Source: Claveliimonas acetigenes (GTDB lineage: Bacteria > Bacillota > Clostridia > Lachnospirales > Lachnospiraceae). From it: a DNA stretch of 64,000 bases. This document shows positions 1 to 10,863 of the stretch, piece by piece. Location: positions 1 to 64,000 of the forward strand of contig NZ_JAOQJU010000017.1 in assembly GCF_025567385.1 (NCBI RefSeq), given 5' to 3'. Made by a program: the position numbers and the translations under genes. The notes beneath the pieces are model-generated. The model had not been told where the DNA came from. It saw only the letters and a list, made by a program, of their open reading frames with translations, and ran no database searches. Position 1 is the stretch's first letter. The number at the start of each line of letters is the position of its first letter.

Positions 1-3000
1 TCGGTATCCGGTACCGCTGCCTTAACCGCTGCTTCCAAAGCTGTCTTGTCTGTTTCATTCGGTTTTTCCGCTTCTTTAACAGTTACCTTGAAGGTCGCTG
101 TCTTTCCTTCGTACGTTACTGTTACCGTCTGCTCACCAGCCTTAGTCGTATCATAGCCGCTTACTTCGCAGTCTGCTGCCGCAATGTCCTTTGTTGTACC
201 ATCACTATAGTTAGCAGTTACTTTCATTCCGTCAAGGTCAAGCTCCTCCCCTGCCGTGTACTCCGTCTTCGTCGGTGCTGTTACCGTAATGGATTCTATC
301 ACAACCGGGGTCGGTTCTTCAATCTCTTTAAGGGCGTTCTGTGCATCTGTAAGTGCCTTTGTCGCGGAATTAACCTTCGTCTGGGTTGCCTCCTCGTCTG
401 CATAAACTTCTTTAGCTTCTGCAAGAGCTTTCTCATAAGCTGCCCAGCTGGCTGCTTCATACTTATCCTTATCATCTAAGGATACTGCTGCTTTGATTGC
501 CGCATCCAGTGCTGTCTTGTCTGCTTTCTTTGTTAATGCATTCTGTGCCTTCGTAAGCGCCGCTTCTGCCGCATTCACCTCTGCACGTGTTGCATTCTCA
601 TCATCATATACCGCTTGTGCGTCTGCAAGAGCGTCTTCATAGTTCTTCCAGCTGCTTGGTGTATAATCAGCTTCTTTGCCGACTTCCTTATCAATTGCTG
701 CCTTCAGATCCGCTTTAATCTCTTCTTCCGTGAAGGTTCTTCCGATAATCCTGTAATTATCAATCTCCGCTGTCGCATATTCTCCAGTTTTCCAGGTAGA
801 ATAACCAATGTAAAGAACACTGTTCTCACCAAGAATGTCAGCCAATGAATATCCGCTTGCCGCTTCTGCAACCTGCTCACCATTGATATACAGAACTGTC
901 TTATCCTTCAGATAAGAAACCTTTACATCCATCCATGCATTCTCGCCGGTCTCGTAATATGCTACAGCCGGTCTTGCTCCGGAGTTATTATAACGCTCTG
1001 CATTCACCGTTCCGCTGATATTAACAACGCCAATATAGTGCTCCTGCTGATACTTCTGCTCATTCGTATTCGGAGCTGCAAAGAATCCCCAGTTTGTTGC
1101 ACTCGTTGACGGATTCATCTGGAAGGAGACTTCCACCTCGTCCATGCCCGTCAGAAGGCTGCTTCCGTCTTCCTTTGTTACCGTCAGGAACTGATCTGTT
1201 CCGTTCAGTTTCAGGGCTTTGCCGTTTCCTTCATGGTCTACTAAAGTATAGGTACCTTTCGCTTCAGCCTCTCCGCCATTGAAACCTTCTCCTTCAGTCG
1301 GTTCTTCGTCAAAGCTAAAGTCTGCCAGAAGCGTCCATCCTTCCGGAATCTCCGGTGTCGGTACATCACCCTTCTCAACCAAAGCATCTTTTGCTGCTGC
1401 AAGATCTGTTACTGCCTTATCTACAGCATCCTGTGTTGCGTTCTCATCAACCAGAACTGCCTGCGCTGCAGCCAGCACTTCCTGATAACTTGCCCAGGAA
1501 TCTGCCGTATACTTCTCTTCATTCGTCTCAGCATTGTTAATTGCTTCCTGAAGAGCAGTCTTGCTTACTTCAGCTTCCGCTGCTNNNNNNNNNNNNNNNN
1601 NNNNNNNNNNNNNNNNNNNNNNNNNNNNNNNNNNNNNNNNNNNNNNNNNNNNNNNNNNNNNNNNNNNNNNNNNNNNNNNNNNNNNNNNNNNNNNNNNNNN
1701 NNNNNNNNNNNNNNNNNNNNNNNNNNNNNNNNNNNNNNNNNNNNNNNNNNNNNNNNNNNNNNNNNNNNNNNNNNNNNNNNNNNNNNNNNNNNNNNNNNNN
1801 NNNNNNNNNNNNNNNNNNNNNNNNNNNNNNNNNNNNNNNNNNNNNNNNNNNNNNNNNNNNNNNNNNNNNNNNNNNNNNNNNNTGTAGTCTTAATTCCTGC
1901 ACGGATAACATCGCCATCAAATCTTGGGCTTACAAATACATAATTTGCATTATCAACCGTTCCCAGACACCACAGCCAGCTGTTTGCTACTGTAGAAGTC
2001 TTGAATGTTGCCTCAATAGCAAAAGATTCTGTCTCAATCAGGCCTGCAGGAAGTTCAACGTATTTTGTGCCTCCGTCAAATACTAATACAGCATCTGCAT
2101 CGTCTCCCTCGCCTTCTGTCTGGAAGTCTGCCTCTGTAAATCCTACATATTCTGCATCATTACTATTACCTGACTTATCTACCAGTTTACCGTCTGTTGC
2201 AGTCATATCATAAGAAGCAACTAACTTTCTGGTCTCAACCGGTTTCAAAACTAAGCTTCCGGCTGCTTCCGTAAGATTAGTCAGAGCCGCATCTACATCT
2301 GCCTGTGTTGCATTCTCGTTCGCATAAACTAATCTTGCCGCTGTAAGAGCTGTCTCATATGCTGTCCAGCTAGTAGGTTCATACTTGTCTGCTTCCGAAG
2401 CATCAATCGCTCCATCAATCGCTGCCTTAAGTTCATCTTTATTAGTTTGTACTACTAATTCTTTATATAGATACCATTCAAATGCTGCCGCTCCCATCAT
2501 TGTACCATCTTCCAGTTTTCCCGGAGTCGTTGTTACACGGATCTTGGAAGTCTGTATTGTTTCAAAGCCGTAAATATCTGCAGCATCCGTTGCAGTTTTC
2601 GAATTATAAGTCCATTCGTTTCCTGCCGGAGTAACTTCTGTCCATTCATTTTCTGCATTCATATACTCGATTTTCACTGCCTTAGGGGCCAGAACTCCAG
2701 TAGTATCATCATACCAATTAATCGCACAAGTTGAAATTTCTACTGTTCTGTCTCCAAAATCATACATAATCCACTGACCTTCTGTAATTCCATCGGAAAC
2801 ATAACCATTCCACATTGTGTTCAAATCATTATCTTTCAAATTAGAAGCAGGCTGTCCCCACTCAGAATGAGCAATATTTGCAGATGCCGTTGCATACTCA
2901 CGGATATCTATCGGTTCCAGAGCTGCTTCTGCTGCTTCAAGAGCATCTTTTGCTTCATCTACTTCTTGCTGTGTAGCGTCTGCCCTGTCAAGAATATCCT

Positions 3001-6000
3001 GTGCTTTTGTAAGAGCTGCCTGATATGGTGTCCAAGAATCTTCCGTATACTTACCTGCATCCGTCTTAGCATTGTTAATTGCTTCCTGGAGGGCAGTTTT
3101 GTCAACAGTTACTTTTAATTTGCTCTGTGCTTCTGTCAACGCAGTTACAACATCTTCAACTTCCTGCTGGGTTGCTTCCTCGTCTGCAGAAACCGCTTTC
3201 GCCTCTGTAAAGGCCTTCTCATAAGCCGCCCAGCTTTCTGCTTCATACTTATCCTTATCATCTAAGGATACTGCTGCTTCGATTGCAGCATTCAGCGCTG
3301 TCTTATCTGCTTTCTTTGTTAATGCATTCTGTGCTTTCGTAAGCGCTGCTTCTGCTGCATCTGCTTCTGCCTGGGTTACCTCCTTATTATCATATACCTC
3401 CTTCGCATCTGCGAGGGCATCTTCATAGGCCTTCCAGCTGCTTGGTGTATAATCAGCTTCTTTCCCGACTTCCTTATCAATTGCTGCTTTCAATGCATCT
3501 TTTTCTACATATTTCAGTGCTTCTGCCGCAATCTCTTCCGCCGTCATAACACGGCTTACAATCTTATAATTGTCAATCAGACCGGTCATATATTCTCCGC
3601 TCGTCCAAGTGGATTTACCAATGTAGAGAATACTGTTGTCTCCCAATAATTCAGGAATTGATACGCTACTTGCTTCCCGTCCTGCTTCCACACCATTTAC
3701 ATAGAGAATCGTCTCATCCTCTGCATAAACAACAGTGATATAAGACCACTTATTCTCGCCTGCCGCATAATCCGGTGAATCAGGTCTATCCTGTGCATTA
3801 CTGTTGAAACGCTGTGCCGCTATCTTGCCATTATCGTCAAAGATTCCCAAATATTTTTCACTCCTGTACAGCTGCTGATTTGCATTCGGAGCTGCAAAGA
3901 ATCCCCAGTTGGTTCTACTTTGTCCCGGATTAATCTGGAAGGATACGGTCATTTCCTTTACGCCTGTCAACAGGCTTGTGTCATCTTTTGCTGTTACATT
4001 CAGGAACTGGCTGGTTCCGTCCAGTTTCAATGCCTTTCCTGTGCCATGGTCGACCAGTGTATAAGTACCGGATGCCTTCGCATTGCCGCCATCGAAGGCT
4101 TCGCCTTCTGCCGGTTCTGCATCAAAGTTAAAGTCTGCCAGAACTTCCGGAATCTCCGATTCTGCCTTCTCTTTCAACGCTGCTTCTGCTGCTTCAAGAG
4201 CATCTTTTGCTTCATCTACTTCTTGCTGTGTAGCATCTGTCTTGTCAAGAATCCTCTGTGCTGCTGTAAGAGCTACCTGATATTCTGCCCAGGAATCTTC
4301 CGTATATTTATGTTCCTCTGTCTTAGCATTGTTGACAACCGCCTGAAGTGCAGATTTGTCAGCTTCTGCAAAGACTAATGTCCATACATCCGCACTCTCT
4401 GCATTGTCAGCAGCTACTACAAAAGCGCCGCTTCCATATGCAACATCACCCAGTGCAAGATACTTTCCGTCTGCATTCTTAATTTTGTAAGAATCAGCAG
4501 TTTCTTCTTTTTCCAGAATAAAGTTCTGTGCATCAGCTTCTGCCTTCTGAACTGCTTTACCTTCTTCGGAAATAGCCAGGAACAGACCGCTGTTCTTATT
4601 TTGCAATTGATAAAGTCCTTTTTCATCTGTCCGTATCAATGTCCAACGATAATTATCTGTCGTTTCACCCGGCCATGCGAGAGTCTGCATATCAACCTCT
4701 TTACTATTATCATCAATGCACAATCTCTTCAGAGAGTCTCCTGCTCCCGTTTCAACAAAGTATTTTCCAACAAATTCTTTTGTTTCCACTTCTGCAGATT
4801 TCTTATTTACAGTAACCGTAAATGTTGCTTCTTTTCCTTCGTAAGCAACAGTAATGGTCTGTACTCCAGGAGTATTTGAATCATAACCTGCAATGCTATA
4901 ATCACCAATTGCAACTTCAATTTCTGATTTGTCACTGTACACCGCTGTTACAACCATTCCTTCTGTAGCAAGGTCTTCACCAAACTCATAAACCGTTTTT
5001 GCTGGTGGTGTAACCTTGATAGACTCAAGAACTGGTTTCTCTTTAAGGTTTCCCTGAGCTTCTGTCAACTCTGCCTCTGCAGTATTAGCCTCTGCCTGTG
5101 TAGCGCCTGCTTTCGCAATTACCTCCTTTGCCGCTGTTAATTTCTCTGCAAAGGTTGCCCAGCTTTCAGCCGTATAATCATCCTGAACTTTCGTTTCAGC
5201 GTCAGCCACTGCCGCCTTAAGAGCCGTCAGGTCTGTCCTTACACTAATAGAGAAGTTATCCATATATCCATTTGTATATTCTCCACTTCCCCAGTTCGCT
5301 TTTCCAATCTGAATAACACTTTCCTCACCAAGGATGTCTGTAAGTGCAAATGGGTTGCTTTCCGCTCCTACTTTCACACCATCCAGATAAAGAATAATAG
5401 ATGTTTCACTTAATACCAGATCAACATGCGTCCATACATTTGCTGCTATAGTGCCTCCAACACTGGGCTGTCTTGGAACACCATTTAATGTACCATTATA
5501 TCTTTGAGCCGTAATATTAGCATCTACAACCAGACCAACATAGTGTTCAGAAGCATACTTCTGTTCATTTGTATTTGGAGCTGCAAAGAACGGCCAGTTC
5601 GAACCCGTTCCGTCTGTCTTATAGTCAAAGGATATTTTCATATCTGTTACGCCTGTCAGCAGACTGGAATCATCTTTCGCAACAACATTCAAGAATTCGT
5701 TTTTATTTGCTTTTTCAAGCTGCAACACTGAACCTTTTTCATCATCCTGAGCAAGCAGATCCGCAAGCGCTATATCTGCACTTCCAGATACTGCTTTCGC
5801 GCCTTCACTTGAGAATCCTGTATCCACATCGTCAAATGTGAAATTCGCAATTGCATTTGGATAAAAATTGCCTAATTCTGACGCTGCTGCATCTACTCTC
5901 ACATCTACAGAATCACTGGCAATTTCCGTCTCACCATCCATAAGTGCAGCTTTAATACTTGCCGTACCTTCTCCAACATATGTAACCGTTCCATTATCAG

Positions 6001-6877
6001 CTACAGTTGCAACCTCCTCATTAGACGAAGACCATTTCACTGCCACTTCATTTGTGCTTATAAAATCAGCATTCAACTCGGCAGTATCACCAACAACAGC
6101 CGAAGAAACATCACCTGAGATTGCAATGCTAGCCGCATTATCATATAAGTACTTCGCTTCTGCTGCGCTAACTGCCTGGTTGTAAACCTTCACCTCGTCG
6201 ATAGAGCCGTTAAATAGCGCATCACCCCAGAACGTAACACCCAGATAAATATCATTATTCGTATTCGTCTCTGCACACGCTGTCGGACTTACCTCTCCCG
6301 TTCCAACGGCTGCGCCGTCTTTATATAGGGTTGCCGTTCCATTGTCTACTGACAAGATATACTGCTGCCATTCATTCTGTGTATATGCAACACCACTAAT
6401 CGGCGTATGATAACCATTGTCATACTTTGACCATAACTTAAGTGCACTTCCAGTTCCTGCCAAGCCGATCCAGTTCTCAGGGTTATTATATCCCATAAAA
6501 AGAACTGCACCGTTATTTGCGACATTCGCTACTGGTTTCATCCATAAACTTATCGTATATTCAGTTCCCACATTATTCAGATTCAAATCCAAGCCATACT
6601 GTCCGCCTAAGTTCACAGATTTGCCTTCGCCATCTCTTCCAGTATCATAACTAATCTCTCCGTTATACTCGCCCATTGCAAGTGCTTTTGGCTCAGCTTC
6701 AATACTTCCCTGTGATTCAGTTAGCTTGTCTTCAAAATCATACTGATAAACAGGCGTCGGCGGCGTAATTTTATTCACTGCCGCATTGGAAATCAAAGCT
6801 GTTCCCGGAATTGACGTTGCCACAAATGCTGCTGCCAGCGTAATCGACAACGCTTTCCGCAAAAAATTCTTTTTCAT
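1..6877 (-). CDS. Giant secreted LamG/FIVAR/F5-8C multidomain protein (partial, gapped)
   Basis: Exported surface or secreted protein, probably carbohydrate- or matrix-binding; no catalytic domain is visible in the part present. The start at 6877 has a GGAGG site 8 nt upstream and encodes a signal peptide (residues 1-33). Approximate order: LamG 45-245, Ig-like Big_2 250-330, LamG 335-550, FIVAR, Ig-like 617-690, beta-trefoil lectin-like 699-834, FIVAR, LamG 910-1112, several FIVAR, F5/8C discoidin-like 1321-1475, FIVAR, LamG from 1551. The reading frame meets the N run at residue 1665. Past the gap (1-1584) an open frame continues with FIVAR, LamG, FIVAR, Ig-like and FIVAR modules, but in another phase, so I treat it as one gene with a mis-sized gap. 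The C-terminus lies outside the window. Such modules often flank glycoside hydrolases in gut Clostridia; that role is inference. Confidence 0.85.
1585..1882. other. Assembly gap (run of N)
   Basis: A run of 298 undetermined bases. The length is 1 mod 3 and the coding frames on its two sides do not match, so the number of Ns is an estimate. It falls inside a LamG/FIVAR repeat array, the kind of repeat that breaks short-read assemblies. Confidence 0.95.
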
Positions 6878-7042
6878 TACTTGTCCTCCTTTTTATTTTT
6901 GCCAATACAAAAACCCTACCCTCCTTCGCCTCATATTCTCTAACAGATATAAAAAATTATAAACAATTTAAACAAAAAAATCTATATCTTTTCTTAATAA
7001 TTATTAAAATATATCAAAAAGTAATTTTTTCTTTTTTAACAC

Positions 7043-7071
7043 TTGCATTTATCAAAAACCTATTATATAAT
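7043..7071 (+). promoter_or_regulatory. Promoter of tRNA-Lys
   Basis: TTGCAT at 7043-7048 and TATAAT at 7066-7071 with a 17-nt spacer, placing the start about 40 nt upstream of the tRNA. The surrounding 6878-7116 is very AT-rich and otherwise holds only the upstream region of the large minus-strand gene, including a TTAATAATTATTAA palindrome at 6994-7007. Confidence 0.7.
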
Positions 7072-7116
7072 AGCTTTTGCGTTGAGCAGATAACAAATTA
7101 ATAAAATATTCGACAT

Positions 7117-7189
7117 GCGCGATTAGCTCAGCTGGCAGAGCACCTGACTCTTAATCAGGGTGTCCAGGGTTCGAACCCCTGATCGCGCA
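7117..7189 (+). tRNA. tRNA-Lys (anticodon CTT)
   Basis: Full cloverleaf by eye: acceptor GCGCGAT/ATCGCGC, D-stem GCTC/GAGC, anticodon stem CCTGA/TCAGG with loop CTCTTAA (anticodon CTT), variable loop GTGTC, T-stem CAGGG/CCCTG with TTCGAAC, discriminator A. CCA is not encoded. Confidence 0.97.
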
Positions 7190-7286
7190 GTTAGGAATCA
7201 CTGTTTTTGGCGACATGAGAGCGTTGGGGGCGGTGATTCCTTTTCTTATGTATATATTACGCCCTTCCTGCATATATATAATGCCA

Positions 7287-7341
7287 GGGTCAAAAGGTCT
7301 TTTCCCCACGTGAGCTTGCTCATAAGCGGGGCTTTTGACCC
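7287..7341. repeat. Nested inverted repeat upstream of DUF6512-like gene
   Basis: Outer arms GGGTCAAAAG (7287-7296) and CTTTTGACCC (7332-7341) enclose CCCC/GGGG and a GAGC-TT-GCTC mini-hairpin. It ends about 20 nt before the AGGAGG site of the next gene and has no T-tract, so it looks more like a structured leader or a small palindromic repeat than a terminator. Confidence 0.6.
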
Positions 7342-7375
7342 CAACATCATATATACGCTCAGGAGGTACAAGCTT

Positions 7376-7882
7376 ATGCATAAATTCATCCGCCGCAAAG
7401 ATATTCCTTACATCATTCTCACGATTCTGCTGGGAAGCGTCTTTCATTTCCTATATGATTTTTCAGAACAGAATCCATTTACCGCACTGTTTACTCCTAT
7501 CAATGAATCCGTCTGGGAACATCTGAAACTATTGTTTTTCCCTCTTTTTTTCGTTACAATCATCCAATACCATGTGATCCGGCCAATGAAAACCGCATTC
7601 TTCGGCTCCCGCCTTGCCGGGGCATGGGGCGGCATGGCATTTATTGTTATTTTCTTCTATATTTATACCGCCGTGCTGGGAACCGATCTTCTGCTGATGG
7701 ATCTTCTGCTTTTTGTTATCGGCGTTTTTCTTTCTTTTTACCTTTCTGCACGCCTGTACCGGGCCTTTTGGAATACAAGCGAATTACTCATTCTGTTCGG
7801 GTGGCTGGGCAGCATCCTTCTTTTTTGGGGCTTCACCTGTTTTCCACCTGATTTTCTCCTCTTTTACCCGCCGCAGAAATAA
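7376..7882 (+). CDS. Small polytopic membrane protein (DUF6512-like)
   Basis: 168-residue integral membrane protein of unknown function. The ATG at 7376 follows AGGAGGT with 8 nt spacing; a longer open frame begins at 7160 but runs through the tRNA and cannot be the true start. Four or five hydrophobic segments are visible, separated by short loops, with a charged N-terminus (MHKFIRRKD) and an NESVWEHLK segment after the first helix, a pattern I associate with the DUF6512 family. Nothing in the neighbours gives a role: the tRNA lies upstream and an ATC-hydrolase operon with its own promoter lies downstream. Confidence 0.75.
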   Translation: MHKFIRRKDIPYIILTILLGSVFHFLYDFSEQNPFTALFTPINESVWEHLKLLFFPLFFVTIIQYHVIRPMKTAFFGSRLAGAWGGMAFIVIFFYIYTAVLGTDLLLMDLLLFVIGVFLSFYLSARLYRAFWNTSELLILFGWLGSILLFWGFTCFPPDFLLFYPPQK

Positions 7883-7888
7883 CTTTTC

Positions 7889-7917
7889 TTCCACATTTCT
7901 CAAAATTGGCGTATAAT
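7889..7917 (+). promoter_or_regulatory. Putative promoter of the ATC hydrolase-M20-proC operon
   Basis: TATAAT at 7912-7917 with a weak TTCCAC box 17 nt upstream; the first gene starts at 7960. The -10 is convincing, the -35 is not. Confidence 0.45.
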
Positions 7918-7959
7918 AATGCTATCTTATTCTTGTAACCGAAGAAGGGAGGATTATTT

Positions 7960-8664
7960 ATGGCAAAAGAAACTATCCTGTGTAAAATCGAACATCATGC
8001 CGTTCTTTTTGCATTGTTGGCAAAATATGCCATTACCGGCAGCGGAGAAGCCGGAAGAGAGGCTATTTTAAAAGGCATGACAAAATACGGCAATGAGCGT
8101 GGCGCACGTATGGCGGCAAATGCCCTTGCCCACGGCGATGAGCTGTCTGTCATGACGAATCAGGCATATGGAGAATGGCGCCCGGATTATGACGGGCAAA
8201 TGGATTTTGGCACGCTCCGCACCGAACCCACCTTGCAGACCTACATTGCCAGATGTGCCTGGTGTGATGCCTGGAAGAAACATGGTCTGTTAGATTATGG
8301 GAAATATTATTGTGTAAATGTCGATAACGCTGTCTACCAGGGATTCCGGCAGGATTTCGTCTGTACCCCAATCTCTGTTTCTCTGAGCTGGGGCGGAGAG
8401 CGCTGTGAATTTGACTGGAACCAGCCGCTGACAGGAGAAGAAGTCATTTCACTGGCAAAAAAGAAGAAATCGCTGGGCACCTCTTGCATGAAAGATTTTA
8501 ATTTTCACACCGCTCACCTTTTACATACCGTCGGCAACACGTTAAAAGAAGAATTGGGAGATGCCGGAGAGATTGCGGTGGACAATGCTTTGAATGAGTA
8601 TACTGAAAAATTTGGCCGGGAATACCTGGATGTATTGAAAGAGGTTGACAGCAATGAATTTTAA
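7960..8664 (+). CDS. L-2-amino-thiazoline-4-carboxylic acid hydrolase family protein
   Basis: 234-residue soluble protein resembling the ATC_hydrolase family (PF14196). The named member opens 2-aminothiazoline-4-carboxylate on the way to L-cysteine, but most homologues are uncharacterised. Visible features: an N-terminal helical region, a cysteine pair (RCAWCDAW) near residue 107, a WGGERCEFDW segment, and a histidine-rich HTAHLLH stretch near residue 187. Start chosen at ATG 7960 after GAAGGGAGG. It overlaps the M20 amidohydrolase gene by 11 nt, which in turn overlaps proC, so the three are probably co-transcribed. The real substrate may be some other cyclic or amide-bonded amino acid derivative. 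Confidence 0.75.
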   Translation: MAKETILCKIEHHAVLFALLAKYAITGSGEAGREAILKGMTKYGNERGARMAANALAHGDELSVMTNQAYGEWRPDYDGQMDFGTLRTEPTLQTYIARCAWCDAWKKHGLLDYGKYYCVNVDNAVYQGFRQDFVCTPISVSLSWGGERCEFDWNQPLTGEEVISLAKKKKSLGTSCMKDFNFHTAHLLHTVGNTLKEELGDAGEIAVDNALNEYTEKFGREYLDVLKEVDSNEF

Positions 8665-9979
8665 TAGTTATCTGAACCTGTCAGACGGTATTTCCAACCC
8701 TATTACCGACTGGCTGGCCGCACATGAAAAGGATATTATACATACGGCAGACTATATTTTCCATCATCCGGAACTTGCTTATCAGGAAAAGGAATCTTCC
8801 CGATGCCTGGCTGCTTTTCTGGAAAAAAACGGATTTAAGATCACCTGGAATATTGCTGGAATCGAAACAGCATTTACCGCAGAATGGGGACATGGAACGC
8901 CCGTGATCGGGTTTCTTGCCGAATACGATGCTCTGGCAGAACTGGGACATGCCTGCGGACATAACCTTTTGGGCACGGGCGCTGCTGCAGCCGCATGCGC
9001 TTTGAAAGCCGATATGGAAAAATCCCCGGATGCTTCCGGTACAGGCTGCACAATCCGCGTGTACGGCTGCCCGGCAGAAGAAATTATGTCAGGGAAAATC
9101 ATTATGAACCGTCATGGTGCATTTGACGGTCTGGACGTGGCTGTCACCTGGCATCCTTTCGATACAAACCGTGTCAGCAATGACATCTGGCAGGCACAGG
9201 ACATTAAGAATTACATTTTCCACGGTGTCAGCGCCCATGCTTCCAAATCACCGGAAGAGGGTAGAAGCGCCCTGGATGCCGCCGAACTTATGAATATCGG
9301 CGTCAATTACCTGCGCGAGCATGTGCCCGGCGATGTCCGTATGCACTATGCATATGCTGATAACGGACGTCCCGCAAATGTCGTCCCGGATTATGCTAAA
9401 ACCAATTACTTCATCCGTTCCAGCAAGCGCTGCCGCACGGAGGACGCCAGCGAGCGAGTCGACAACTGCGCCAGAGGCGCCGCTCTGATGACAGGGACTT
9501 CCGTTGAAATAGAGCTTCTCGGAAGCTGCAAGGAGATGAAAGTGAACCGCATACTGGCGGAGATTTATTACAAAGCAATGTCAAGAATCCCTACACCGGA
9601 ATACACTCCCGAAGAGCTGAATCTGGCGGCTGAAATTAGCAAAGAAGCCGGACTCAGCAATGGAGAAAATTACTTTGGCGGACTGGAGCCTTTGGAACCG
9701 GAGCCGGTGCCCATTGCTATCGGCACTGACGTATCGGAAGTCAGTCACGTGATTCCCACCATTACATTAAGCGCCGCGACCATGTGCAAGGGCACACCGC
9801 TGCACCACTGGGCTGCCGCCAGACAGGCCGGAATGAGCATCGGACAAAAAGGTATGCTGTACGCGGCAAGATGTATGGCGGAAGGCACAAAATTATTGCT
9901 TTCAAAACCAGAGAATCTGCAAAAGGTCTGGGAGTATCACTTAAACACACTCGAAACAAAAGAAAGGAGTTTTCTATGA
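8654..9979 (+). CDS. M20 family amidohydrolase (AbgB-like)
   Basis: 441-residue metallopeptidase/amidohydrolase of the M20 family, closest in look to AbgB, which hydrolyses p-aminobenzoyl-glutamate. The metal-binding region GHACGHNLLGTG lies near residue 98, followed by PAEE (acid/base and metal glutamates) and a WHPFD segment; a dimerisation lid follows (HGVSAHAS) and a C-terminal HHW near residue 380. ATG 8654 is preferred over TTG 8645 because AGAGG at 8640-8644 abuts the TTG but is 9 nt from the ATG. It overlaps the preceding gene and ends in ATGA with proC. Linkage suggests amide cleavage of a small amino acid conjugate. Confidence 0.85.
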   Translation: MNFNSYLNLSDGISNPITDWLAAHEKDIIHTADYIFHHPELAYQEKESSRCLAAFLEKNGFKITWNIAGIETAFTAEWGHGTPVIGFLAEYDALAELGHACGHNLLGTGAAAAACALKADMEKSPDASGTGCTIRVYGCPAEEIMSGKIIMNRHGAFDGLDVAVTWHPFDTNRVSNDIWQAQDIKNYIFHGVSAHASKSPEEGRSALDAAELMNIGVNYLREHVPGDVRMHYAYADNGRPANVVPDYAKTNYFIRSSKRCRTEDASERVDNCARGAALMTGTSVEIELLGSCKEMKVNRILAEIYYKAMSRIPTPEYTPEELNLAAEISKEAGLSNGENYFGGLEPLEPEPVPIAIGTDVSEVSHVIPTITLSAATMCKGTPLHHWAAARQAGMSIGQKGMLYAARCMAEGTKLLLSKPENLQKVWEYHLNTLETKERSFL

Positions 9980-10773
9980 TTACGAAAAAAATTGGTATTA
10001 TCGGCTGCGGCAATATGGGAGGAGCTATCCTTTACGGAGCCTTGGAAAGCGGAATTATCACCTGTGAGCAGGCATATGTCTATGACATCAACCCCGCCAT
10101 GATGGATAAGGCAGAAAAATGGGGCGTGAATCTTGCCAAAAGCGATGCGGACGTCTGCCAAAAAAGCGATATTGTCCTTCTTGCCGTAAAACCGCAAAAT
10201 GCGGCGGAAGCACTTTCCCAGTGCCAAAAAGAACTGGACGGAAAGGCTATGATGTCCATTGTTGCCGGAGTTACCGTAGAACGCCTCCGAAATATGATAG
10301 ACGGGCTTCCAAGAATTCTTCGTATTATGCCAAATACCCCCGCAATGGTATTTGAAGGCGCTTTTGCCCTCTGTTCTGACAATGATTTTACGGAAGAAGA
10401 ATTGGATGCGGCAAAGTCAATCTGCGAAGCAATCGGTATTGTAGAATTGGTTCCCGAACATCTGATTGACGCTGTATGCGGATTAAGTGGCGGCGGTCCG
10501 GCTTATGCCGCAATGTTCATTGAAGCAATGGCAGACGGAGGTGTAAAGCAGGGACTCCCACGTGCCACGGCATACCGCCTGGCTGCCCAGACCTGTCTTG
10601 GCACCGCCAAAATGATTCTGGAAAAAGGTATCCACCCGGGTCAGCTCAAAGATATGGTAACCTCTCCAGGCGGAACTACAATTGAGGGCTGCGAAGCGTT
10701 GGAACGCGGCGGTATGCGATACGCTGTTATCGACTGTATCAATGCAGGAACCGAAAAGTCAAAACGCTTGTAG
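9976..10773 (+). CDS. proC: Pyrroline-5-carboxylate reductase
   Basis: 265 residues, the normal length. Reduces 1-pyrroline-5-carboxylate to L-proline with NAD(P)H. N-terminal Rossmann motif GIIGCGNMGGAI (residues 7-18), the family signature MPNTPA near residue 118, and the C-terminal SGGGPAY...SPGGTT segments are all present. ATG 9976 overlaps the M20 stop (ATGA) and has AAAGGAG upstream. The longer frame from 9784 is ignored. Placement after two amide/ring-opening hydrolases is unusual for proC and may mean that the operon feeds a cyclic amino acid or that ProC is simply co-transcribed. Confidence 0.95.
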   Translation: MITKKIGIIGCGNMGGAILYGALESGIITCEQAYVYDINPAMMDKAEKWGVNLAKSDADVCQKSDIVLLAVKPQNAAEALSQCQKELDGKAMMSIVAGVTVERLRNMIDGLPRILRIMPNTPAMVFEGAFALCSDNDFTEEELDAAKSICEAIGIVELVPEHLIDAVCGLSGGGPAYAAMFIEAMADGGVKQGLPRATAYRLAAQTCLGTAKMILEKGIHPGQLKDMVTSPGGTTIEGCEALERGGMRYAVIDCINAGTEKSKRL

Positions 10774-10806
10774 ATTCCCTCTGGAACTTTCCTATAAAAA
10801 ACAGAA

Positions 10807-10843
10807 AACCGCAGATTCATCTCTTTTCATTGAATCTGCGGTT
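10807..10843. terminator. Bidirectional terminator between proC and the DUF1002 gene
   Basis: Inverted repeat AACCGCAGATTCA / TGAATCTGCGGTT with an 11-nt loop, flanked by an A-rich left and a T-containing right side. It lies between convergent genes and can serve both strands. Confidence 0.8.
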
Positions 10844-10863
10844 CTTCCATTTACCTTCTCTTC

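Noticed and set aside
6994..7007. TTAATAATTATTAA as an operator
   Set aside because: A 14-bp A/T-only palindrome in an extremely AT-rich spacer is likely by chance.
7160..7882. 240-codon open frame starting inside the tRNA-Lys
   Set aside because: The first 72 codons cross the tRNA and the palindrome; ATG 7376 with AGGAGGT is the real start.
9784..9975. N-terminal extension of ProC
   Set aside because: It overlaps the M20 coding region in another frame; ProC of normal length starts at 9976 with a good ribosome site.
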